This document shows, one piece after another, positions 31,613 through 41,197 of a stretch of DNA of 64,000 nucleotides. The notes beneath the pieces were generated by a model, which saw only the letters and a program-made list of their open reading frames with translations, did not search any database and had not been told where the DNA came from. The stretch's first letter is position 1; every line of letters begins with the position of its first letter. Origin of the DNA: Zarea fungicola (lineage: Eukaryota > Ascomycota > Sordariomycetes > Hypocreales > Cordycipitaceae); contig FWCC01000140.1 of assembly GCA_900169235.1 (NCBI GenBank), positions 62,001 through 126,000 on the forward strand. The letters run 5' to 3'. The position numbers and the translations under genes are program-made.

Positions 31613-33655
31613 TTAAATGCCAATGCCTCGGATCCGTTGCAGTGCAATCTCCATCGATGTAAAGGTCTCGCCGACCTCACAAGGGTCCTCGCCAAACTCA
31701 GCCTTTTCAAAACCCCCCGGCTTGTCCATCTCCAGCGACATCTTGCCCATCTGCGACTGGCAGCGGTAGCTTCCAAACTTGAACTCGACCACGGCGCGGC
31801 CGCCACCGCTGAGGAGCTCCTTTACCTCGTCTAGCTGAAACTCAAACTTTTGCTCAAAGTAGGCGGTCAGTGTCGTTTGATTGACAAACGACTGGTGGCC
31901 AGTGACGATGAGCACGCGTGAGTCGTTGCCGTGCCGGGGGTGGGTTTCGGGCGTCTTGATGCGGTTCTGCGTCACCTTGGCGTGGTAGCCGCGCACCCTG
32001 AAGCCCTGCACGAGCGAGAGCTGAAGCAGGCGTTGGGCGGAGACGGGTGAGAAGAAGACAATCTTGGCCGCCGCGGTGCTGTGCTTGGTGCCGTCGGGAC
32101 CGTTGATGTAGCTGGCCCAGATGCGACCGACGTTGCGAATCTGTCCGAGGAGCTCGTGCGTAGTCACGTCTGGCGGCAAGTTCGTGATCCACAGGCTGGC
32201 GTTTTCCTCGGGTCGCAGATGCTCAGCGCTGGCGTTGCACTCAGTATGCATGCCGTGGTACCGCACGGAGAACTGCCCGACGGTGGCAGGGGGCTGCGGC
32301 GCGAGGTTGAACTCCCGGCCAGACCGAATCGCCTGCATTGGGAGGAAGCCCTGACTGCGAATGGGAGGAATAAACGGCTGCCGAGCATGAGTGATGGGAG
32401 ATACTGGAAGGCCTTTGAGAGGATGCGTGTTTCGCTGCTCTCCCATTCTAGCCTGGACACTAAGGAACGGATGCTCATGCAGCGAAGATTGTTGCTGGCA
32501 CTGAGCCTCATAGAGGTTCACTGCGGAATTCAGGCTCGTAGCGGAGGCTGCGAGAGGTTGGCTTGGAACTTGCCAACGTCTGGAAAATGCGCCTCGGGTG
32601 CCTTTTTCGTCTAGCATCTCAGCCGTGTCATTGGCACGCCCCCGACTACCCGAAGTCGTCCAGAGCAATTCATCCCGGTACTGGGTAGCAAAGTCAGCTT
32701 TCTGCCAAGGAGATAGCAGTACAAGTTGCTTAAGAGGAGGCGCAGAAGTATCATGAGTAGATGTGAAGTCTGCTCGGCGATTTGATGACGACAACACGTC
32801 CGCACGCTGATTCGAATGTGGTGATAGTTTGGCTGCTGAAAATGGCAGTCCATTGGCTGTTGATTCTTTGATGGCTTGCTCGTTTAGGTGTAACGGTAGT
32901 TTGGTTGCCAAAGAAGATGTTCCGTTGGCTGTCGAGTCTTTTTTGGCTTGCCCATTGGAAAACAGCGGTATGCTGGCCGGTGAGTATACCAGTCTATTGG
33001 TAATCACTGCATCGATCTGCTGACCAGAGTATTGTGATGGTTTAGTTGCCAATCCACTTGCAGATTGCCGATTCGAGTATGGTTGTGTATTGCCCGGCGA
33101 TGCCTTGAGCTGCTGACTCGAGCGCGGATACAAGTTGGCCAGTGATACATTGGCTGCCGACACATCCGCCTGCTGATTCCAGCATGATTCCAGCTTCCCC
33201 CTACTACTGGAAGAAGCTGGCAAACAATCTGCAAATGAAATTGGATCCTGCCCTGAGCTATCATCCAGCCGGTCACGGCCTAAGACAGTCCCGGCACGGC
33301 GACCCTGAGACCTAGACGGCATGGGATTATTCGACTTGTCATCTCCATACGCCTCGACCCCTCGAACGATGTGATCAATATCATCAGGTGATGGTGGAAA
33401 ATTGATATTTGACGGAGGAATCGGCGCTGGAGTTACATTCACGCTGCCCAGACGGTAACAGCGCGGCTCCAAGTTCACGCCCCATGGTCCGGCAGACAGG
33501 TTCCAGGACCCTGTTTGTTGAGGGCTCAAAGTTGGCTGAACATCCGGAGACAATCCAGTGCTGGGAGTACGGGGTGCATCGCTGGGGTCACCGCTCGAAG
33601 ACGGGCTGATTGTGCGGGCACCACGAGCCTCAGCACCATCCTGAGACGCCGACAT
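31613..33655 (-). CDS. RRM-domain RNA-binding protein with internal degenerate repeats
   Basis: The ATG at 33655 has an excellent context (GCCGCCATGT) and gives 680 aa. The open frame extends upstream to 33745 but contains no ATG there. The first ~470 residues are Ser/Pro/Gln/Asn-rich and disordered, including a decayed repeat array (32765-33181). An RRM follows at about 485-565: RNP2-like LWITNL, then a helix (HELLGQIRNVGRIWASYI), then RNP1-like AAKIVFFS. A second, more divergent beta-alpha unit starts at SRVLIVTGHQSFVNQTTLTAYFE. Similar fungal proteins combine a low-complexity N-terminus with one canonical and one atypical RRM, but I do not recognise a named orthologue. A role in binding mRNA or other RNA is inferred. 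Confidence 0.78.
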   Translation of the reverse strand: MSASQDGAEARGARTISPSSSGDPSDAPRTPSTGLSPDVQPTLSPQQTGSWNLSAGPWGVNLEPRCYRLGSVNVTPAPIPPSNINFPPSPDDIDHIVRGVEAYGDDKSNNPMPSRSQGRRAGTVLGRDRLDDSSGQDPISFADCLPASSSSRGKLESCWNQQADVSAANVSLANLYPRSSQQLKASPGNTQPYSNRQSASGLATKPSQYSGQQIDAVITNRLVYSPASIPLFSNGQAKKDSTANGTSSLATKLPLHLNEQAIKESTANGLPFSAAKLSPHSNQRADVLSSSNRRADFTSTHDTSAPPLKQLVLLSPWQKADFATQYRDELLWTTSGSRGRANDTAEMLDEKGTRGAFSRRWQVPSQPLAASATSLNSAVNLYEAQCQQQSSLHEHPFLSVQARMGEQRNTHPLKGLPVSPITHARQPFIPPIRSQGFLPMQAIRSGREFNLAPQPPATVGQFSVRYHGMHTECNASAEHLRPEENASLWITNLPPDVTTHELLGQIRNVGRIWASYINGPDGTKHSTAAAKIVFFSPVSAQRLLQLSLVQGFRVRGYHAKVTQNRIKTPETHPRHGNDSRVLIVTGHQSFVNQTTLTAYFEQKFEFQLDEVKELLSGGGRAVVEFKFGSYRCQSQMGKMSLEMDKPGGFEKAEFGEDPCEVGETFTSMEIALQRIRGIGI
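32765..33181 (-). repeat. decayed in-frame repeat array within the RRM gene
   Basis: Translated units start with [S/N]-x-Q or [S/N]-x-R and run 15-24 residues. The clearest pair is NGQAKKDSTANG... and NEQAIKESTANG..., each 24 residues (72 bp). Others begin NQQAD, SQQLK, NRQSA, GQQID, NQRAD and NRRAD. They look like old tandem duplications now diverging. Confidence 0.6.
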
Positions 33656-35639
33656 GGCGGCACTTGTTTTTTTCCCCTTGGACTGTTGCGGTGATTTTGG
33701 TTGATATTGAACGATGGATGATGAATTTAGTGTGACGTCTTCCAAAAGTTCAAATATTTCAAAAGAAATATTAGATATTGTGAAGGAAGTATGCGGAAGA
33801 TGGATCCAAAATCGTTTCTAGTTGAGCGTCGAGACAAAGCACATAAAGCAGCAATCGTTGAAACCAGCACAAATTAATATAATAATTCTCTGCCCAGGTT
33901 ACTTGAACCTCTGTCTCCTGCCTTGAGTGAGGTAAGTTGGCCAGGAACGGCACGAAACATGGGAAAAGTAAACAGCAAGTGAATGGGCATCTGGAGGAAA
34001 CCAGCAACCGCAATTTGGTGTGACGGAGGCTGTGCTCGTTCACTTTTCAAGGACAGACTTGGACAGAACTGACCTTAACTCACACTAGACACAACGAGTG
34101 CGTTAGACGTGATTGTAAACTATTCGACTACATTTTCTTGCTTCACAATTTTCGACTCTTCTTTGCCCGTGTCCTTGGTCCCCTACGGTTGGGCAGTAAC
34201 TGTCCTGATTGGCAGAGTGAGCGCCCGCAGCAAGGCGGTAGCTGACACGGATGCCTGCATGGGCAGACCGACTTCTTGCACCGCGCGTCGGAGCAACCAG
34301 AACATTTGCCTGACATTTTCAGAACTGTAACCATGGAATCTACTAGTAGTAAAGATGCTGCTTTGTTTGATTTTACCCATCACCACTATTATTCACTGTT
34401 GATCGTCGACTCGGCCGACGCTAGTTATTATCCCCGTTATTCAGCTAGTTCGTGTTCAGGACGGAATTTCTCCGCCCCATGGGCTGCAACGTTGGAGAAA
34501 CAAAACGAAAACCCAAGTTGGGTCAGCGGTAAATGTAACAGCCCTACCACACCACACTGGTAATGCGCCGGCGTCGGTCTTGGGGCTGAGGTGCAGGCGA
34601 GAGACATCCGCACGCCACCTGACGCCATCGACGTATCACACAGCTCATCCCAGGGCGGGCGCCTGTCTCGCTGTGTTGCGCTGAATAAGGTTGAGAAGGC
34701 TGAAGACGGGGAAAGGGGTCGCTGCTGCATCGAGATATATGCGGCTTCTAATAAGTAGATTCAAGCCATGCTTTTTTTGTCAAAGGACGAAGAGGCAACC
34801 AAGTAAATAGAGACGTAGAGAATGAATACGCCTCACCGTTACGACCGCACAAATTCGGCGTGGAGCGGAAACGCCATCGGTATTTACAAACACACACACA
34901 GGCAGCCACCACCCAACCAAGCAAGCTGGGGGCGGAGGTCGGGTTGGAGAGGGACCAGTGTGCCTCTCGGGTCCCGCGCCCGGGCTTTCGCAATATTAAG
35001 GGGACTGGTGACAGGGCTTTCTTGAGGACCCCAAGGTTGACGAATAGCCTTGATGAACAAGCTACGTTAGAGTTATTGTCAAGTTCTTTGTGAACCCCGT
35101 TCCACGGCGCATTAGCTGGGCTATTTCTCCGCGCCCCTCTGGACTGGAGACGCCCTGGGTTGCAGAGGGCCTCCAGTTGGCCGAGGAGTGGCGAGACAAG
35201 ATTATTGCGCCATGGATGATGCAGGGTGCATAATATATAAGAAACCTTGAAACTGCCGGCCGGCGCGCAAGACGATCGCTCAGATGAGATGGAGCAGACA
35301 AATAGTTAGTTAGCGGAAAACAGGGAAGGGGAATACTACTGCAACTACACGGGACAGGGGGCGGCGTTGTCAACACCCCAACTTGTCGCCCCATCAAGCA
35401 AATCGCCAGGTTCAGCAGTTCAGCCTCACCCACTCGAAGTGGGCTCGCTCTCTTAAAGTGGCGCTATCTCGCCCTTTTTCTTCGATTCTGTCTCACCTGT
35501 TATTCTGTTCCTGTCTATCACTGATGGTTTATCAATCTATTTCCACTTGTCTCCAGATTGTACTCGGAAAGAACTCGATTCGTATGCATAAAGGGAATAC
35601 GTGTACATGTGTGTTTATATGTACGGATAGCAAGACACC
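33656..35639. other. 2-kb intergenic region, promoters of two divergent genes
   Basis: Separates the RRM gene (-) from the second Zn2Cys6 gene (+). Frames are short and without motifs. The segment 35400-35639 has CT-rich leader character before the ATG at 35640. Confidence 0.5.
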
Positions 35640-37430
35640 ATGAGCAGCAAGCCGACCACCGACAAGGCCAGGCGGACCAGTCGCGCAAAGCCAAAGTCTC
35701 CAACAGAGCAAGTCCTAATGCTCGGTCCTGGCGCCACGGCGGCGGCGACCAAAAAGCGATATTCAAAAACGAAACTAGGGTGCAAGACGTGCAAGTTAGT
35801 CTTTACCCCCTCCTTTGTGCCCTTTGCTCACAAGTAGCTAAGCGCACTAACATGAGCGTCTTCTTCACAGAGTCCGCAAGATCCGCTGCGATGAGACATC
35901 GCCGGTCTGCAATAACTGTACCAAATCGGGTCGTCGATGTGATGGTGTCGCTGAGCCCGCAAATAAATCAGGCGGCCTCACCTTTACGGCGCCGCTCACA
36001 CTTACACACTTCCGACCAACGCAGACCGGCTGGTTGACGCAGCAGGAAATCGCCCATCTTGATCTCTTCCGTCATGAACTTGTATATAGCATCGTTGGAC
36101 ACGTCGGCACACCAGCGTGGAAGAGACTCATTCTGCAGGCTGTTCACGAGGAGGTTGCTCTGTGCCATGCCGTTGTGGCTTTCACAGCGTTGAGCACATG
36201 CGGCGGCGTCCAAGGAGACCTGGGCAGCGATGGTGGACAAGGATTCTCTTCCACGGGGTCACCGTCATCGTCTACTACACCGACGCGCGAAAACGAATTT
36301 GCGCTGCGCCATTACGGGAAGGCTTTGGAGGCAATGAGGCATGTTTTCCATCACAACGACAAGCGATCCATCAACACAGCGCTGCTTTGCACGCTACTAT
36401 GCATCTGTTTTGAGTTGCGCATCAAAGAGCCAGCCATTGCTTTGACACACTTGGAGCATGGCCTACAAGTTGTAAATTCTAATCTTCACACTGGTTTGTA
36501 TACCCTCGCCTGCTTAACCATAACCGCGATGAGTCTCTTTGCTAATGCGACCCAGTCGACGAGGCCATCACAACGGCGTTTGCACGTCTTGATCTTCAGG
36601 CCGCTATATTCCTGGGGGTACGACCGCCGGCACTAGATCCAACGCGGGTGGCATCCCGCATATTTGTCTTTGACTCCGTCTACCAAGAGGCGGACCACGC
36701 GCTGGCTGGCCTGACCAACCGCGTGTGGACCTTTATACGGACAGTGGCCGACGACTACCGGTACGAAGAGCTTGGCCCGATTCCCGAGAGTGTCACCACA
36801 CAAGCGCAGAGCATCAAGACGAGCCTGGAAGACTTTAACAAGCAGTACCTCGTCCCAAACAGCAAGCTCGAAAAGATGCTACCAGAGCAGAGCGGCCTGC
36901 TGCGCATCAAGTACCTGACGTCGGTCGTCATCATGAGCGGCTGCCTCTCACCAGAGGAGACGATATACGATGCGCATGCCGGTGACTTTGTGGAAATGGT
37001 CGACCTGGCCGCCGATGTGCGCCGGAGGCAGAAGCAGCTCATCCCAAACTACTCCGGCAGCGGCGGCTTCCAGCTCGACATGGCCGTCATCCACCCGCTC
37101 TACCTCACGGCGACCAAGTGTCGGTGCCCAGTCACCCGACGGCGCGCCATCCACGCCCTGCACACCGGGCCTGATTTTGAGGGGGCCTGGGAGGGGATCG
37201 TCAATGCGCGCATCGGCGAGCGCGTGGTGCATATTGAGGAGGAGGGCATCGCATATGATTTGCATGGAATGAAGGAGGGCGAGCTGCTGGATATTCCGGA
37301 GCGTGCGCGCATTCATTCTGTGGATATTTGCACAGAGCCGGCGCAAGGTCGGGCCACTGTATATTTTAGTCGGCTTCCGAATGGGCCGGGCACTGACTGG
37401 GAGGATTTGCAAGAGGATATTACTTGGTGA
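35640..37430 (+). CDS. Zn2Cys6 transcription factor, three exons
   Basis: Exons 35640-35794, 35871-36493 and 36556-37430 give 550 aa. Intron 1 (76 nt; GTTAGT...CACAG) splits the zinc cluster. Intron 2 (62 nt; GTTTGT...GCTAAT...CCCAG) joins LHT to VDEAITTAFARLDLQ in frame. The cluster has Cys 48, 51, 58, 65, 68 and 75 (CKTCKVRKIRC...CNNCTKSGRRC). After it come TFTAPLTLTHF, then HLDLFRHELVYSIVG. A helical middle (ALRHYGKALEAMRHVF and LLCTLLCICFELRI) and a C-terminal region complete the protein. The layout is typical of fungal PF11951 regulators in which a short linker precedes the LDLFRHELV motif. It is a nuclear regulator with unknown targets. Without intron 2 the frame breaks at about 36636, which would wrongly split the gene. 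Confidence 0.88.
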
Positions 37431-38831
37431 TCCGCTTCTACTTGCTTCAAGGCAAATTGGTATATATTTTTTATGAAATTTTAGTCAACACACACCCGAA
37501 TACCCGACATGTTTATTTTATTTTACCCGTAAGTGAGAGTTGCCAAATCATTACGGATGCCTGCTGTCGAGTAACTCTGTCGAAGGAGGGGAAAGGTGCA
37601 GAGCATTATGGACGCGTGTAGCAAATTCCCAAGCAACAGCAACTGCGGCATCACTTTCACATGAAACGTCGTCATTAAAGAAGGGCTGTTCATTTACTCC
37701 GTTTTACTCCACGACAAGGCATACAACCTGCTTGTGAATCATTCGTGATCCGCCAAATCGGACGTCGGGGGTTTAGGAAGCCGGAGTCTCGCGTTTCCTC
37801 CCAATCGGGCAATTGATGCTTGGCGTCAGCACTCAAAAGCTGTGGGCCGCGCGGTGTGATGAGCCTATTGCGTCGGTGTTGTCAACCTTGATGAACGTTG
37901 ACACGACTGCATTCTGACAAGATGCAGGCAGCTGGCTAAATGGCAAACTCTTGTTAGGCGACTATGGAGTTTGAAATCTGTATGCGGGACCTCTACACTA
38001 ATATCCTCAGTAGTTACGTTACTAGTTAGCACTGTCATGATGGACTTGTTCTATTCACAGAGGCAGTTTTGTCTTTCGATGCTCAGCAGAAATTATAAAT
38101 TGTCCTCCAGGGACTAACACTCGAAACATCAGTCATGATGCTAATTCTGTCAATTGAAAAAAAAAAAAAAAGAATGCATATCTGTAAATAAATATGCCTG
38201 CACAACGAAATCAGAGTCTCCATGACTATTTTACGTTGGCATTTGAGAGAGCTTCCGCTTCTTTAAATACACACTTTGCAGCAGGCATTTAGCGCCGCTA
38301 TTCTCTGAAACGAGGCAGGGAGCCGACCAAGCTTAGGTCCCAGCTTCGCGCTTTCACTCACCCTCACCATATCCGCATGGAGATTTCCCCCAGTAATCTC
38401 TAGAACAATGAGAATGTGCAGCAGGTATCACATCTTGCTGAGGATAGTCTGACATTCACATTAGAACAGAAGCCTTGTCTGTGCAGCGCTCTCTGGCGCA
38501 GTCACAATCCTCAGGGTGGAGGTTACTCGCTGTGAAGCATGGAAACGAGGTCCTCCTAGGCCACCAATTTGTCTTTGATGGTAGTTATTCTGCATCGCTA
38601 GTTGGCTGGAAAGATGAGTATAGATAACACGTGTATTGTACCTTGCTAACTATTCGCATAATGCGCAACTTCCTGGGCCTGCCAGGAATATATAGTCGCT
38701 CCCAGGACGTAATGTTATAATTCTACGTCATGAGAGCTACAAGAAGCACTTTTGTAGCAAATCCGATTCCACGGTGATGACATGTCCTATAATCAAATAC
38801 CACACGGACATGTGCGGCACAGGCAGCGAGA
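37431..38831. other. 1.4-kb intergenic region
   Basis: No gene seen. A poly-A tract of about 17 bases lies at 38157-38172. The region separates convergent neighbours. Confidence 0.55.
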
Positions 38832-39404
38832 CTATCCCCGCAACAAGACACTTCCATTTCCATTGCCATTGCCAGAAAACGCGTCTCGAATCCTTCTACT
38901 CACTATCGGCCTCAGTTGGTCGAGACTGTCCATTTGCCAAATACTGTGTGGCGGCGTCGATTCACCGACGAGTGGCGGCGAATCCGTGTCTGTGAGAAGT
39001 CGATAGCCGAGCCGGATCGGGACGTCCGGGCTTTCAGTGCTAATGGTTCTGCATATCTGCACTTTCTCCGCGCCGATTTCAAATGCCGCTCGGGTGAGCA
39101 ACTCGACAGCCTTGAATTCTGATGTATGTCTGCGTGCCGTCGTCCAAAACAGCATCCACCAGAATATACTCAACCCAGTTTGTCCCTCCAGCGGAGGCCC
39201 AAAGGCAAAAAAGCCGGCCGTCCGCCCGTTGTCCAGCAAGACGTAGTCGTACTGTTTTGCGTTGTCCCAGTCTGCCGCAGCGTCTCGACGACGAAGAGAA
39301 TCCAAAGAGCGCGTTGATGTTTGTTGAACAAAGGGGGGGTTCGAGCGCACAATGGTAGTTTGGAGCTGCCGTCTCTCTGGATGCTCCCATCGGCGAAGCG
39401 TCAT
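38832..39404 (-). CDS. hypothetical protein, possibly GNAT-like acetyltransferase
   Basis: Single exon, 190 aa; ATG at 39404 in context GCAATGAC. The middle reads YDYVLLDNGRTAGFFAFGPP, then SIFWWMLFWTTARRHTSEFKAVELLTRAAFEIGAEKVQICRTISTESPDVPIRLGYRLLTDTDS (in pieces). The strand, a helix, and a C-terminal xxIRLGYRL element recall the GNAT fold, in which a late R/P-LGF motif packs near acetyl-CoA. The usual Q/RxxGxG/A acetyl-CoA loop is not evident, so the assignment is weak. A Gly-Asn repeat (GNGNGNGS) lies close to the C-terminus. It could be an orphan or a diverged gene. Confidence 0.45.
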   Translation of the reverse strand: MTLRRWEHPERRQLQTTIVRSNPPFVQQTSTRSLDSLRRRDAAADWDNAKQYDYVLLDNGRTAGFFAFGPPLEGQTGLSIFWWMLFWTTARRHTSEFKAVELLTRAAFEIGAEKVQICRTISTESPDVPIRLGYRLLTDTDSPPLVGESTPPHSIWQMDSLDQLRPIVSRRIRDAFSGNGNGNGSVLLRG

Positions 39405-39517
39405 TGCTGAATTGTCGATAAGTACTTCAGGGGGGTTCTATAGTTTCCTAGATTGTTCTGTTGCGCCATTATACTGTGTTGCTAATTTCTTGGTTGGCAC
39501 TGCCTTGGAGATTTGTT

Positions 39518-39623
39518 TTTGGCTCATGTCTGATTTGTAGAATTTTGCGATTCTCTGTGGTTTTTCTTTGTATTTGGTTTATGCCTGATTTGTAGAATTT
39601 TGCAATTTTATGTGGTTTTTCTT
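39518..39623 (+). repeat. direct repeat, two T-rich units with 55-bp period
   Basis: Units at 39518-39568 and 39573-39623 share TGATTTGTAGAATTTTGC and GTGGTTTTTCTT and are about 85% alike. The repeat lies upstream of the GNAT-like gene on the minus strand. Function unknown. Confidence 0.75.
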
Positions 39624-41017
39624 CTTTTCCTCTTGCGTTTCTTTGCGGTTTCATTTGAAGCTCGACGGCCGACTTTTATCTCCCGTCATCCGGTCGTGAT
39701 GAAGACTAGCTAATTGCTTGAATAACTAGCTCGGGGGACACAGTGACGTCTATTCTCTAGTCCGTTGCACCCAAAACTTGCCAAAATCCTTCAACTTGGC
39801 CAATTTCGAGCTGTGACCTGTCGCCTTGTGTCGCGTGATGAGGCAGAGGTCGCCTTTCAGTGTGTGTCGGGGATCTGTACATGGCGCTGTGCTTGATCAA
39901 TGTGCGGTAATATGGGCTGCTCATCCACCGAATCTTTCCAACATGATGGTTTTGCTGTGTTCTTCAGCAATCTGTCTGTGGATGCGCAGTCTTGACTTCC
40001 CAATCACTTATGAGGGTGCATGATGTGTCTGGATGAATACGAGTCACTCCAAAGTTGTCAACAAAAAGTAAAAGCATGACCCAGAAACTGACTTTCGCTT
40101 TCACCTGTGGCTCGTGATACTGTGATTCCGCATTGGATGCAGTGCCAATCACTGGCTGCAGCCCAACAGCCCTTATATTCAGGTAGTTAACATTCGTGGT
40201 GCTCCACCCAAATTGTCCTCCTACTTTTTCTTTTGTATATCGTGATATCACGGGGCCAACCTAGTGAAGCGCAGCGACGAAATTCTACGTTGATGCAGTG
40301 ATACAATCATTGGCTAGTTGTCCAGTCGTGGCTTTAACTCCAACACAATCGTGAAAGCCTTCGACAAACATTCAAGACTATAATAGATTTGACAGAATTT
40401 CTTTGATTTAGTATATACAAGGTCAGCACATTTGCCCAGAGAATAGGGACCAGGACCGGTCTGCCTGCCGTTTGCAAGAAAAGGCCATGTAATTTTTTTT
40501 TGCCGCGAAACGCAAAGAAGTATTTTATTGAAATTAAGACGGCCTTGGCATAAATGAAACGGTCCAACACCGGTTGCAGCCAACCGCTCTCTCCCACCGC
40601 AAGGAGGCCCACAGCAAACCAAACACTGCCACGGACAGAAAACAACCAACACAGAAGGCCATGCCAACTTCAATAGCAGCCTAGTATGATCGACATACCA
40701 GGGGTTCAGATGCATTTTATCCATTTTCCAGCAAAATTCCCCCGCTATTTTGAGATGGCGCTCAAGTTCCCACCAGCATCTAGGCAGCAAGTGCGGTGGC
40801 TGCGGGCTGAGTCACAGTAGGCGTCGCGAGGCTGCAGATGCTAGGTCCAACAGGGAAGAAGGCTGACTATCGGTGTGACTTCAGCCAGACATGCATGCCT
40901 GCATTAATTGGAGGCATGTGCGTTCAGGCAGAAATCGCCCACAGATGTGTGGTTCGCAATGAGGGTAGCCAAGGCGCACGGTAAATGGATAATGTGTGCT
41001 GCCTTGTGCAAGCCTGG

Positions 41018-41025
41018 CTATATAT
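41018..41025 (+). promoter_or_regulatory. TATA-box-like element
   Basis: CTATATAT about 175 bp upstream of the AAA ATPase ATG, followed by a CT-rich leader. Plausible core promoter; inferred from position. Confidence 0.4.
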
Positions 41026-41197
41026 GTTGGCTGCATTTCGCCCATGCATCCATCTACTGATCCAATCAGTTCCATCTATTTGCTAGCCTTTCTTGTATCT
41101 CAGTCATTTGACTCCCAGTTCCCTGTATACTTCCATCTAGAATTTTTGTCTTCGAGTCCAACTAGGTCGTGCAGAGACATTCGCCGCGTCGGCGATC

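Larger units (their letters stand above)
39405..41197. other. 1.8-kb intergenic region with divergent promoters
   Basis: No gene supported. It includes a 55-bp-period direct repeat (39518-39623) and a TATATAT element near 41018-41025. Confidence 0.5.

Noticed and set aside
33656..33745. N-terminal extension of the RRM protein
   Set aside because: The frame is open but contains no ATG; the codon at 33743-33745 is TTG. The ATG at 33655 has a near-ideal context.
36494..36636. Stop of the second Zn2Cys6 protein at 36636 with a separate downstream gene
   Set aside because: A 62-nt intron with GTTTGT, GCTAAT and CCCAG joins the halves in frame and restores the family pattern VDEAITTAFARLDLQAAIF.
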